From NCBI RefSeq assembly GCF_015712165.1, contig NZ_JADPZX010000001.1:5282001-5346000 (forward strand): DNA of 64,000 nt. The letters are read 5' to 3'. A model generated the notes under the pieces. That model was not told where the DNA came from and did no database searches. It worked only from the letters and a program-made list of their open reading frames with translations. The position numbers were made by a program, and so were the translations under genes. Position 1 is the stretch's first letter. Each line of letters opens with the position of its first letter. Source of the stretch: Streptomyces spinoverrucosus. GTDB taxonomy: Bacteria > Actinomycetota > Actinomycetes > Streptomycetales > Streptomycetaceae. This document shows, one piece after another, positions 19,786-29,696 of this stretch.

Positions 19786-20631
19786 TCAGGACGGCTGAGG
19801 CACGACCTTCGGAGCGGCCTTGGGCTTGGGCTTGGGCTTCGGCTTGTTGTCCCCGGTGAAGGCCTCGTACTCCTTCATGACCTCCTCCGTCGGCCCGTCC
19901 ATGCGCAGCTCACCGCGTTCCAGCCACAGCACCCGTTCGCAGGTGTCGCGGATGGACTTGTTGTTGTGGCTGACCAGGAAGACCGTGCCGGCCTGCTTGC
20001 GCAGCTCGCGGATGCGGGCCTCGGAGCGCTTCTGGAAGGAGCGGTCGCCGGTGGCGAGGGCCTCGTCGATGAGCAGGACGTCGTGGTCCTTGGCGGCGGC
20101 GATGGAGAACCGCAGACGGGCGGCCATGCCGGAGGAGTACGTCCGCATGGGCAGCGTGATGAAGTCGCCCTTCTCGTTGATGCCGGAGAAGTCGACGATG
20201 TCCTGGTAGCGCTCCTTGACCTGCTCGCGGCTCATGCCCATGGCGAGGCCGCCGAGGTGGACGTTGCGCTCACCGGTGAGGTCGTTCATCAGGGCGGCGT
20301 TGACGCCGAGGAGGGAGGGCTGGCCGCCCGTGTAGATCCGGCCGTTCTCCACGGGGAGCAGCCCGGCGACGGCCTTGAGCAGGGTCGACTTGCCGGAGCC
20401 GTTGGTGCCGATCAGGCCGATGGCCTCGCCCTTGTACGCGACGAAGGAGACGTCCCGGACGGCGTGCACGGTGCGGACGCCGGCGGCCTTCTCGGCGTGC
20501 CCCCGGCGCAGGATGCGGTTGAGGGCGGCGGTGGCGGAGCCGCGGCCGGCGCCGGTGCCGTTGACGCGGTAGACGATGTCGACGTGGTCGGCGATGACGG
20601 TGGGGATCAGGTCGTTCGGGTGTTCAGCCAC
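19786..20631 (-). CDS. ABC transporter ATPase for polysaccharide/teichoic acid export (TagH/Wzt-like)
   Basis: 281 residues from ATG 20631. Walker A GTNGSGKST at about residue 75, signature TYSSGMAARLRFS, Walker B VLLIDEALATGD and switch His in VFLVSHNNKS, the pattern of TagH/KpsT/RfbE exporters. The C-terminus is a Lys-Pro repeat (KPKPKPKPK) after residue 260, probably disordered. Its start overlaps the permease stop by 8 bp, so the two are coupled. With TagG-like permease it should export a wall teichoic acid or related glycan across the membrane, which fits the glycosyltransferase and CDP-glycerol polymerase genes to the right. Confidence 0.9.
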   Translation of the reverse strand: MAEHPNDLIPTVIADHVDIVYRVNGTGAGRGSATAALNRILRRGHAEKAAGVRTVHAVRDVSFVAYKGEAIGLIGTNGSGKSTLLKAVAGLLPVENGRIYTGGQPSLLGVNAALMNDLTGERNVHLGGLAMGMSREQVKERYQDIVDFSGINEKGDFITLPMRTYSSGMAARLRFSIAAAKDHDVLLIDEALATGDRSFQKRSEARIRELRKQAGTVFLVSHNNKSIRDTCERVLWLERGELRMDGPTEEVMKEYEAFTGDNKPKPKPKPKAAPKVVPQPS

Positions 20632-21553
20632 GGCCGTACGTCTCCTCAGCCTTCCAGAAGTAGATGAAGCCGCCGACGCCGGCGAGCAGGGCCCAGCCCG
20701 TGGCGAGCATCCAGACGTGGTCGGGCAGCTGGCTCGCGTGGAAGCTGTCGATCAGCGCGAAGCGCATCAGGTCGATGTAGACGGCGGCGGGATTGGCCTG
20801 GAGCACGGGGCCGACCCAGCCGGGCAGGTCGTTGTGCCGGCTGAGCAGGTGGTCGATGCTCCACATCACGCCGGAGACGTACATCCAGGTGCGCAGCACG
20901 AACGGCATCAGCTGGGCGACGTCCGGCGTCTTGGCGCCCACCCGGGCCAGGATCATGGACACGCCGGCGTTGAAGGTGAACTGCAGGATCAGCGCCGGGA
21001 TCGCCAGCACCCAGGACACGGCGACGGGCACGCCGAAGACGAGCAGGATGACGACCAGGGCGGCCATCGAGAACAGCAGCTGCTGGAGTTGCTGGAGGCA
21101 GAAGGAGATCGGCAGGGCCGCGCGCGGGAAGTGCAGGGCGCGGACGAGGCCGAGGTTGCCTGAGATGGCGCGGGTGCCGGCCAGGATCGAGCTCTGTGTG
21201 AAGGTCCAGATGAACACGCCCGTGACCAGGAACGGGACGTAGTCCGGCACGCCCTTCTTGGTCTGCAGCAGCACACCGAAGATCAGGTAGTAGACGGCCG
21301 CGTTCAGCAGCGGGGTCATCACCTGCCAGACCTGGCCGAGCTTCGCCTGGCTGTACTGGGCGGTGAGCTTGGCGGTCGAGAACGCCGCGATGAAGTGGCG
21401 GCGCGCCCACAGTTGGCGGACGTACTGGGGCAGGGAGGGGCGGGCGCCGCTGACCGTGAGGCCGTGGCGGGCGGCGAGGGCCGCGAGGTCGTCGTCGGCC
21501 GGGGCCGTCATGCGGGCCGTCGTCGGGGGCGGTGTGTCGAGGACCTGGCTCAC
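20624..21553 (-). CDS. ABC-2 type permease for polysaccharide/teichoic acid export (TagG-like)
   Basis: 309 residues from GTG 21553 ('MSQVLDTPPPTTARM'); the frame is open to 21706 but that part overlaps repeat operators. It has six predicted membrane segments in the ABC-2 pattern: PLLNAAVYYLIFGVLL, YVPFLVTGVFIWTF, LLFSMAALVVILLVFGV, VSWVLAIPALILQF, FVLRTWMYVSGVMW and VWMLATGWALLAG. Residues 40-70 hold the amphipathic AQYSQAKLGQVWQV interface helix usual in TagG/Wzm. The ATPase follows with an 8-bp overlap. Divergent from the TetR gene across 185 bp carrying direct repeats. Confidence 0.9.
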   Translation of the reverse strand: MSQVLDTPPPTTARMTAPADDDLAALAARHGLTVSGARPSLPQYVRQLWARRHFIAAFSTAKLTAQYSQAKLGQVWQVMTPLLNAAVYYLIFGVLLQTKKGVPDYVPFLVTGVFIWTFTQSSILAGTRAISGNLGLVRALHFPRAALPISFCLQQLQQLLFSMAALVVILLVFGVPVAVSWVLAIPALILQFTFNAGVSMILARVGAKTPDVAQLMPFVLRTWMYVSGVMWSIDHLLSRHNDLPGWVGPVLQANPAAVYIDLMRFALIDSFHASQLPDHVWMLATGWALLAGVGGFIYFWKAEETYGRG

Positions 21554-21613
21554 ATCCGCTGCTTTCGGTCGGGGGGTGGGGGTACGGCGGGCGGCCCGTG
21601 CAACGTCCTCCGG

Positions 21614-21647
21614 CGTTTTCTCACGCGTCTCTTCACGTTTTCTTACG
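21614..21647. repeat. Direct repeat CGTTTTCTYACG, two copies 22 bp apart
   Basis: CGTTTTCTCACG at 21614-21625 and CGTTTTCTTACG at 21636-21647, two helical turns apart, in the divergent control region between the TagG-like permease and the TetR gene. Confidence 0.55.
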
Positions 21648-21722
21648 TCGGGACGGGACCGTATCGTCGCAACGTGAGCGTAGGCCTTTCGAACGTCGGA
21701 ACGCAACCGTTTCGTCGTAACG
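21645..21722. promoter_or_regulatory. Two 30-bp direct repeats, probable TetR operators
   Basis: The blocks 21645-21674 and 21693-21722 match at 25 of 30 positions (both begin ACGTCGG and end in AACG). Each holds a partial dyad: the second reads GGAACG-N4-CGTTTC, the common TetR-family operator shape, and the first GGGACG-N4-CGTATC. They end 16 bp before the ATG at 21739, so a bound regulator would block its promoter and perhaps that of the export permease. Confidence 0.65.
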
Positions 21723-21738
21723 CCCTATGCTGGTCCGC

Positions 21739-22365
21739 ATGACGACGAACGCCGACGGGCCCCAGCCGCGACCGCGCCGCCGGACCCCCGCGGGGGCGGC
21801 GGTGCTCCGGGCGGACGTGACGGAAGCCATCCGGGCGGCCGTCTTCGAGGAGCTCGCGGCCGTCGGCTACGCACGGATGTCGATCGAGGGCATCGCCCGC
21901 CGGGCCGGGGTCGGCAAGACCGCGGTGTACCGGCGCTGGCGCTCCAAGCTGCACCTCGTGCTGGACGTCGTCTCGGCGATCGCGGTACAGGGCCTGCCCG
22001 CGCCGGACACCGGCTCGCTGGAGGCGGACCTGAGGCTTCTCTACGAGGTGACGTCCCGCGCGCTGCGCCATCCCGTGGCCTCGCAGATCATCCCCGACCT
22101 CCAGGCGGAGGCGGCCCGCAACCCCGAGATCGCCGACGCCCTGCAGAAGGCGTTGCGCGAGGGTCAGGAGGGCGTCGCCAGCAAGATCGTGGCCGCGGCG
22201 CAGCAGCGCGGTGAGGTCGGCTCGGGCTACGACCCCGACCTCGCCCTCGACCTCATCTCGGGCCCGCTCTACTGGCGCTCGGTGGTGATCCGCAGCCCGA
22301 AGCTGCCCAAGGGGTACCTGGCGTCCCTGGCCCGGTCGACCGCGGCGGCACTCAAGGCGCTGTGA
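21739..22365 (+). CDS. TetR/AcrR family transcriptional regulator
   Basis: 208 residues from ATG 21739 ('MTTNADGPQP'); ATG 21727, four codons earlier, is the alternative. Neither has a ribosome site, and a TATGCT hexamer at 21725-21730 could place the transcript start on the 21739 ATG (leaderless). Residues about 25-75 are the TetR DNA-binding domain with helix-turn-helix MSIEGIARRAGVGKTAVYRRW. The ligand domain is the C-terminal all-helical type (TetR_C_11-like). Two 30-bp direct repeats upstream are likely its own operators. It may control the divergent teichoic-acid exporter, by position. Confidence 0.88.
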   Translation: MTTNADGPQPRPRRRTPAGAAVLRADVTEAIRAAVFEELAAVGYARMSIEGIARRAGVGKTAVYRRWRSKLHLVLDVVSAIAVQGLPAPDTGSLEADLRLLYEVTSRALRHPVASQIIPDLQAEAARNPEIADALQKALREGQEGVASKIVAAAQQRGEVGSGYDPDLALDLISGPLYWRSVVIRSPKLPKGYLASLARSTAAALKAL

Positions 22366-22397
22366 CCGCAGGCGCACCCGGTCACGCGCCGGACGCC

Positions 22398-23378
22398 TTA
22401 GTCCACCGCCGCCCCCGGATGCCTGTGCACCCACCCCTCCCAGGCCGACGCGATCATGTCCTGGACGTCGTGGCGGGCCTTCCAGCCCAGCTCGGTTGTG
22501 ATGTGGTCGGCGGAGGCGACGACGCGGGCGGGGTCGCCGGGGCGGCGGGGGGTGACGGTGGGGGGACGGTGGTGGCCGGTGACCGCGTTGACGCGGTCGA
22601 TCATGTCGCGGACCGAGACGCCCTCGCCGCGGCCGATGTTGAGGGTGAGGTCGCGACCGGGGGAGGCCCGTAGGGCGCGGGCGACCGCCACATGGGCCTC
22701 GGCCAGGTCGACGACGTGGATGTAGTCGCGGACGCAGGTGCCGTCGGGGGTCGGGTAGTCGTCGCCGAAGATGCGCGGGGGCGCGCCCTCGGTGAGTTTC
22801 TCGAAGACCATGGGGACGAGGTTGAAGACGCCCACGTCCGCCAGTTCCGGGCTCGCCGTGCCCGCCACGTTGAAGTAACGCAGGGACGCCGTGGCCAGGC
22901 CGGTGGCCCGGCCCGTCGCCCGGACCAGCCACTCGCCGGCCAGCTTCGTCTCGCCGTACGGGCTCATCGGCACGCACGGCGTCTCCTCCGTGACCAGGTC
23001 CACGTCCGGCATGCCGTACACCGCCGCCGAGGAGGAGAAGACGAAGGACGGCACCCGCGCCGTCGTGACCGCTTCGAGCAGGACCCGCAGGCCCTCGACG
23101 TTCTCCCGGTAGTAGTGCAGGGGGCGGTCCACCGACTCGCCGACCTGCTTCTTCGCCGCCAGGTGGACGACCCCGGTGATCTGGTGACCGGCGAGCACCC
23201 GGCCCAGCAGCTCGCCGTCCAGCGTCGAGCCGACCACCAGGGGGACGTCGTCCGGGACGCGCTCCGCGATGCCGGTGGACAGGTCGTCGTACACGACCGC
23301 CCGTTCGCCCGCCTCGGTCATCGCCCGTACGACGTGCGCCCCGATGTAACCGGCGCCGCCGGTGATCAGCCAGGTCAT
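22398..23378 (-). CDS. galE: UDP-glucose 4-epimerase
   Basis: 326 residues from ATG 23378. Short-chain dehydrogenase-type epimerase converting UDP-glucose to UDP-galactose. The NAD-binding loop GGAGYIGAH begins at residue 7. The catalytic Ser lies in FVFSSSAAVYG, and the Tyr-x3-Lys pair in SPYGETKLAGEW. The product-binding segments NVAGTASPELAD and RDYIHVVDLAEAH are also present. It lies in the wall-glycan region and may supply galactose for teichoic or other surface polymers. The stop codon is convergent with the TetR gene, 32 bp apart. Confidence 0.93.
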   Translation of the reverse strand: MTWLITGGAGYIGAHVVRAMTEAGERAVVYDDLSTGIAERVPDDVPLVVGSTLDGELLGRVLAGHQITGVVHLAAKKQVGESVDRPLHYYRENVEGLRVLLEAVTTARVPSFVFSSSAAVYGMPDVDLVTEETPCVPMSPYGETKLAGEWLVRATGRATGLATASLRYFNVAGTASPELADVGVFNLVPMVFEKLTEGAPPRIFGDDYPTPDGTCVRDYIHVVDLAEAHVAVARALRASPGRDLTLNIGRGEGVSVRDMIDRVNAVTGHHRPPTVTPRRPGDPARVVASADHITTELGWKARHDVQDMIASAWEGWVHRHPGAAVD

Positions 23379-23523
23379 GTGCGGCCGTCCCCTCGTCCGT
23401 TGCCCTGTGCGCTGTCCGCCTCACAGTCAAGCAGGTGACGGGGTGCGTGCCTGGCGTTTGTCACTCTTCGTACGATCGCCGACACAGGTGGTACAGGTTC
23501 CGTTAGTAGTACAAACTGGCCGC

Positions 23524-24160
23524 GTGGTGAACTACGCGGTGACCCCCATGGCGGGTCACTTCGCCCAGGAGGGTCGCTCGTACGCGCTCGTCGCCGCCTG
23601 CGCTGCCGGGGCGACGCTGCTGCTGGTGCGGGCGGTCGCGGGGGCCGCCTGGTGCCCGTACGGGCTCGTCGTCGCCGCCACCTGCCTGCTGCACGAACTG
23701 GCGGTGCTCGTGCTCCTCGCCCACGCGCTGACACTGGCCCACGCGCGCGTGCCGCGTGCGCCGACAACCTCGCCGCCGTCTCCGCCGTCGCCGCGCGCGA
23801 ACTGAGCCCCGGCGACCCGGTCCTGTTCGTACCGGCGCTCGGTCGGCGGGCCGCGCTGGCCTACCCCGAGGCGTTCCGGGGCGTGTGGGACGTGGCGCTG
23901 GGGGTGCCCGCGCCGGAGTCCGGGACGCTGTACGGGGAGGAGGTCGACGCCGCCGAACTGCGCCGCAGGCTCGCCGGGCTGGACCGGCTGTGGGTGGTGG
24001 CCGAGCCGTACGCGCGTCGGTCGCGCCGGCTCCCCCGGGATCCGGCCGAGCGCGTGAAGCTCGGCGTGGTGAGGGAGCAGTTCGCGCCGTACGCGCCCCG
24101 GCGGGAGGTGGTGCGCGGGGGTGCGACGCTCCGGCTCTACGTGCGCAGAGCCGAAAGTTG
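23524..24160 (+). pseudogene. Glycosyltransferase family 39 (mannosyltransferase-like) remnant
   Basis: Two pieces of one family in different frames. The first (about 23524-23755) encodes [20 protein letters not shown] and membrane segments ending [17 protein letters not shown]. This is the QEGRSYA region from the N-terminal third of multi-membrane GT39 proteins. The second (about 23757-24155, shifted frame) encodes [19 protein letters not shown] through [11 protein letters not shown], the soluble C-terminus of the same family. The first membrane part and the middle (roughly several hundred residues) are missing, and there is no stop at the expected end; the frame runs on to 24614 antisense to ohrR. 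Family recognition is from memory. Confidence 0.68.
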
Positions 24161-24250
24161 CGGGTGCCACGGCGCCCCCGGGGAGCGTGCCGGATGCCAC
24201 AAGGAGCAAGCTCGACCCCGCCGGAGCCTCGGTACCGGCCGCCGGCACGG

Positions 24251-24736
24251 TCACCGCGACTTGGCGGCCTCCGCCTCCGCCTCCGCCTCCGCCGCCGCGT
24301 CGAGCGCCGTCGTGAGCTCGTCGAGGCGGGCGCGCAGTTCCCGGATCTCGTCGACGTCGAAACCCGTCGCCGCCATGATCCGGCGGGGCACCTCAAGGGC
24401 CCGCTCGCGCAGCGCGACCCCCTCCTCGGTCAGCCGCACCTCCACCGATCGCTCGTCGCGCACACTGCGCTCCCGGCGCACCAGGCCTGCCGCCTCCAGG
24501 CGCTTGAGCAGCGGCGACAGGGTGCCGGAGTCGAGGCGCAGCTGCTCGCCCAGCTTCTTCACCGGCAGATCGCCGTGCTCCCACAGCACGAGCATCACCA
24601 GGTACTGCGGATAGGTGAGCCCGAGGTGTTTGAGGATCACTCGGTACACCCCGCCGAAGGCGCGCGAGGCCGCGTTCAGAGAGAAGCAGATCTGCTGGTC
24701 GAGGCGGAGCCAGTCCGCTGTGGGCGTGGTGGTCAT
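24251..24736 (-). CDS. ohrR: MarR-family organic peroxide sensor OhrR
   Basis: 161 residues from ATG 24736. The reactive sensing Cys is at residue 17 ([14 protein letters not shown], the OhrR signature). A winged helix follows ([44 protein letters not shown]). Known: OhrR represses ohr until its Cys is oxidised by organic hydroperoxides. The C-terminal Glu/Ala repeat ([11 protein letters not shown]) is a low-complexity tail. Divergent from ohr across 122 bp that carry a TTGTGTGC repeat operator. Both sides of the ohrR-ohr pair abut 3'-truncated glycosyltransferase genes. Confidence 0.93.
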   Translation of the reverse strand: MTTTPTADWLRLDQQICFSLNAASRAFGGVYRVILKHLGLTYPQYLVMLVLWEHGDLPVKKLGEQLRLDSGTLSPLLKRLEAAGLVRRERSVRDERSVEVRLTEEGVALRERALEVPRRIMAATGFDVDEIRELRARLDELTTALDAAAEAEAEAEAAKSR

Positions 24737-24765
24737 GCGTCAAGGGTAGCGCCCCGGCGCGCCAT

Positions 24766-26223
<1,458 letters not shown>

Positions 26224-26419
26224 GTCGCTCTTTCCGTTTTCGCCATCCTTGCTCGGCGGGAGGCGCACGCCTCGGGCCGTGGAGTTCCCGCCGAGCGGCC
26301 CGTCGCGAACCGGGCGCGAAGCGTCCGGGCCGCCCGGACGGCCGCCAGGTGGACGGCCGTGACGGGGTGGGCCGCGACGAGCTGCGGGGCATACGGACTC
26401 CCGGTAGGTGAAACGGCGG

Positions 26420-28663
26420 TCAGCGGCTTTCGGTGACGGTGAAGTGACCAGAAGGTTGCGGAATGGTGGCTGCCGGGGGATTCGCCCGTGATGCGGCGGC
26501 CGACGGCACCGGCTGCCGCGCCTCCATCGGCACGACCGGCGGAAGGCCCGCCCGCTCCTCCCCGAGCACGACATGGCGTACGACCCGCTCGGCGGCGCGT
26601 CCGTCGTCGTACGGGCAGAAACGCGCCCGGAAGGCGGACCGCAGCTGCGCCGAGCGGGAGCCGCGCCAGTGGCCGGTCGCGAAGATGTCGATCAGCTCGT
26701 CCTCGCTGCGCGCGATCGCGCCCGGCGGGAAAGTGCGCAGGTCGACGTAGGTGCCACGGGCCGCCTCGTACGTTTCGAGGTCGTCGGCGTGGAGCACGAT
26801 CGGGCGGTCCAGGCCGGCGTAGTCGAACATGAGTGACGAGTAGTCCGTCACCAGGGCGTCCGAGGCCAGGCACAGGGACTCGACGCTCGGGTGGTCGGTG
26901 ACGTCGATGATCCGGTCGGACGTGCGGGCGAGAGGGCCGCCGTGGCGATGGTGGGCGCGGGCCAGGATCACGAACTCGGGGCCCAGTCGGCCCAGCACGC
27001 GTTCCAGGTCGAGTCCGGCGGTCTGGGTGCGACGGTGGTCGCGGTAGGTGGGCGCGTACAGGATCGCGACCGCGCCCCGCGGGATACCGAGCGTCTCGCG
27101 GAGCCGGGTGACGTCCAGTGAGGTGGCCTGCTGGAAGACGTCGGTGCGGGGCTGGCCGAACTCCAGCGTGCGGTACGTGCCCGGGTGGACGCGCTCCCAG
27201 GTGAGGGTGGCGTGCCGGTTGGCGGACACCACGTAGTCCCACTGGTCCACGCCCGCGAGCAGCTGTGCGAAGTCCGTGTCCCGGGCGGCCGCCGGGCGTT
27301 CCTGGAGGTCGAGGCCCATGTGCTTCACGGGCGTGCCCTGCTGGGTCTGCACGAAGACCTGGCCGCGGCGCTTGACCAGGCGGCGGTCGAGGGTGTCGTT
27401 GGCGACGAGGTAGCGGGAGCGGGCGAGCGCCGTCCAGTACGCGGCCGTGTCCGGGGTGACCCGGCGGGTGCCGGTCGGGAGCGTGTGGTGGTGCTCGGGG
27501 CGCGCGATCCAGGCCGTGCGCAGATGCGGGGCGTGCGTGCGGAACGCCGACTCCAGCGCGGCCGGGTTGCAGCAGTAGCCGCGTCCGTCGTACGCCGCGA
27601 AGACCGCGCGGTCGGCGCGCAGGGGGAGGCGCAGCTGGACGCGGTAGTGCAGGCGCAGGGCGGCGGAGCGCAGGGCCCTGGTGAAACGGGCGGCGCGGGC
27701 CGTCGTGCGGCGCCACAGGCGCCCGGTGCGGAGCAGGGCGCGGTACGTGCGGTGGGCGCCGAGACGGATCGGGGTGTGCCGGAGGCGGGTGCGCAGGGGG
27801 AGCGGGGTGCGGTGGCTCCGGTAGTGGGCGCGGGCGCGGCGCAGGAAATCGGCGTGCGTGCCGCGCGGGAGGCGGGTGAACAGCGCCGCCAGGTGCTCGA
27901 CCGTGCGGCGGAACAACGCCGGGCGCCAGCGGGCCAGTTCCGGGCGCTTGTCGACGTACGCGAAGAGGCGGTCGTACTGCTCGAAGACGTCCAGGTCGGC
28001 GGACGGCGCCTCGGTGCTGTGCCGGCGCTGCCGGTGGTGGACGCACACCTGGTCGAGGGTCGCGATCGACTCGGCGGTCAGCAGGGTCTTCAGGGCCCAC
28101 GGCGTGTGCTCGTGGTGGCCGGGCGGGAAGGTGAGGGCCTCGCGGGCCAGGAACTCGCGCCGGTACGCGCGGGTCCAGGCGGGCGTGGGGAGGCCGCCTG
28201 GGCCGGCGGCGAGCAGGCCGGGGCGGTCCTCCAAGCGGAGCGGGCCGGCGGCGGGGAGGGCGGGCTCGTCGCGGACGGGGACGCCGGTCCAGTCGGTGCG
28301 CGCGTGGTCGTAGGCCAGGACGTCCGGTTCGCCGGTCTCCTTCAGCCGGTCGGCGATCGCGCGCAGGGCGTGCGGGGCCAGGGTGTCGTCGCCGTCGAGG
28401 AAGAGGACGTAGTCGCCGGTGGCCTGCTCCAGACCGGCGTTGCGGGCGGGGCCGGGGCCCTGGTTCTCGGAGAGGTGGACGGGGTGGACGCGCGGGTCGC
28501 GGGCCGCGTACTCGTCGATGATCTCGCCGCAGGCGTCCGGCGAGCGGTCGTCGACCGCGATCAGTTCGAGATCGGAGTACGACTGGCCGAGCACCGATTC
28601 CAGGCACTCGTGCAGATACGCCTGAACGTGGTATGCGGGGACGATGACACTGAACCTGGGCAA
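26420..28663 (-). CDS. Bifunctional GT2 glycosyltransferase / CDP-glycerol glycerophosphotransferase
   Basis: 747 residues if TTG 28663 is used, so the protein begins directly at the family's PRFSVIVPAY strand; TTG 28717 (765 residues) is an alternative, and neither has a clear ribosome site. Residues 1-230 are a GT-A domain (VDDRSPDACG; DYVLFLDGDDTLAPH). About residues 370-700 are a Glyphos_transf/TagF-type domain: FVQTQQGTPVKHMGLD, YAPTYRDHRR, RAHHRHGG and the VTDYSSLMFDYAGLDRP block. Known: such enzymes polymerise (glycerol-phosphate) chains of teichoic acids from CDP-glycerol at the cytoplasmic membrane. It fits with the TagGH-like exporter nearby. Confidence 0.88.
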   Translation of the reverse strand: MPRFSVIVPAYHVQAYLHECLESVLGQSYSDLELIAVDDRSPDACGEIIDEYAARDPRVHPVHLSENQGPGPARNAGLEQATGDYVLFLDGDDTLAPHALRAIADRLKETGEPDVLAYDHARTDWTGVPVRDEPALPAAGPLRLEDRPGLLAAGPGGLPTPAWTRAYRREFLAREALTFPPGHHEHTPWALKTLLTAESIATLDQVCVHHRQRRHSTEAPSADLDVFEQYDRLFAYVDKRPELARWRPALFRRTVEHLAALFTRLPRGTHADFLRRARAHYRSHRTPLPLRTRLRHTPIRLGAHRTYRALLRTGRLWRRTTARAARFTRALRSAALRLHYRVQLRLPLRADRAVFAAYDGRGYCCNPAALESAFRTHAPHLRTAWIARPEHHHTLPTGTRRVTPDTAAYWTALARSRYLVANDTLDRRLVKRRGQVFVQTQQGTPVKHMGLDLQERPAAARDTDFAQLLAGVDQWDYVVSANRHATLTWERVHPGTYRTLEFGQPRTDVFQQATSLDVTRLRETLGIPRGAVAILYAPTYRDHRRTQTAGLDLERVLGRLGPEFVILARAHHRHGGPLARTSDRIIDVTDHPSVESLCLASDALVTDYSSLMFDYAGLDRPIVLHADDLETYEAARGTYVDLRTFPPGAIARSEDELIDIFATGHWRGSRSAQLRSAFRARFCPYDDGRAAERVVRHVVLGEERAGLPPVVPMEARQPVPSAAASRANPPAATIPQPSGHFTVTESR

Positions 28664-28774
28664 GGGACATCCATAAGTCGGCGGGTCTGCGCGGGCGTTC
28701 TGCCCGGGAACGGCCAATGGAGTGAACTGGTTACGGTCTGTACGGCATGCGGGGGATTTCGCCGTGAACGCGAA

Positions 28775-28801
28775 GGGGCGGGCCGTTGCCCGGCCCGCCC
28801 C
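28775..28801 (-). terminator. Terminator of the sugar ABC operon
   Basis: Perfect 11-bp stem, arms GGGGCGGGCCG (28775-28785) and CGGCCCGCCCC (28791-28801), loop of 5 nt, 20 bp past the second permease stop on the minus strand. Confidence 0.8.
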
Positions 28802-28820
28802 GACGTCGTTGTCCCTGCCG

Positions 28821-29696
28821 TTACTTCACCGCGCCCGCCATCACACCGGACACGAACTGCCGCTGGAACGCGAAGAACACGGCGAGCGGAATCACCATCG
28901 AGATGAAGGCGCCGGGCGCCAGCACATCGATGTTGTTCCCGAACTGCCGTACCTGCGTCTGCAGCGCCACCGTGATCGGCTGGTTGCCGGAGTCGGAGAA
29001 CACCAGCGCGACCAGCATGTCGTTCCACACCCACAGGAACTGGAAGATGCCCAGGCTCGCGATCGCGGGCCCGCCGAGCGGCATCACCACCCGGGCGAAC
29101 AGCCGCAGTTCACCGGCGCCGTCCAGCCGCGCCGCCTCCAGCAGCTCGCGCGGGATCTCCGCGAAGAAGTTCCGCAGCAGGAACACCGCGAACGGCAGGC
29201 CGAAGCCGACGTGGAACAGGATCACGCCGAGCATCGAGCCGAACAGGCCGATGTTGCCGAAGAGTTCGGCGATCGGGATCAGCGCCACCTGCACCGGGAC
29301 GACCAGCAGGCCGACCACGGCCAGGAACCACCAGTCCCGGCCCGGGAACTCCATCCACGCGAAGGCGTATCCGGCGAGCGAGCCGATCACCACGACCAGC
29401 ACGGTCGCCGGGACCGTGATCAGGACCGTGTTCACCAGGGAGTCGGTGATGTCGCTGTTGCCCAGCAGCTTGTCGTAGCTCTCGAAGGTGAGTTGGGCCG
29501 GCTCGGTGAACACCGTCCACCAGCCGCTCTCGTTCATGTCCGCCGGCGTGCGCAGCGAGGAGAGCAGCAGGCCGATGGTCGGCACCAGCCAGAACAGGCC
29601 GACGACGATCAGGAAGACGCGGACCAGGCCGCCGCTGACGCCCTCCGCCAGGCGTGAGCCGAGGGACGCCCTGCCCTTCACGGACTGCGTGGTCAT
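28821..29696 (-). CDS. Carbohydrate ABC transporter permease (MalG type)
   Basis: 291 residues from ATG 29696, which overlaps the stop of the upstream permease by 4 bp (ATGA). Six membrane helices, with the EAA loop that contacts the ATPase as EAARLDGAGELRLFARVVMPLGGP near residue 195. It belongs to the MalG/UgpE group of CUT1 sugar importers. Last gene of a three-gene operon (binding protein, MalF-type, MalG-type). No ATPase is encoded, so the importer probably borrows the shared MsiK ATPase, as known for Streptomyces CUT1 systems. The sugar is not known; similarity in feel is to alpha-glucoside AglEFG systems. Confidence 0.9.
   Translation of the reverse strand: MTTQSVKGRASLGSRLAEGVSGGLVRVFLIVVGLFWLVPTIGLLLSSLRTPADMNESGWWTVFTEPAQLTFESYDKLLGNSDITDSLVNTVLITVPATVLVVVIGSLAGYAFAWMEFPGRDWWFLAVVGLLVVPVQVALIPIAELFGNIGLFGSMLGVILFHVGFGLPFAVFLLRNFFAEIPRELLEAARLDGAGELRLFARVVMPLGGPAIASLGIFQFLWVWNDMLVALVFSDSGNQPITVALQTQVRQFGNNIDVLAPGAFISMVIPLAVFFAFQRQFVSGVMAGAVK

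Noticed and set aside
21643..23430. 595-residue frame across galE and the TetR gene
   Set aside because: Shadow of galE and TetR in another frame; it spans two real genes.
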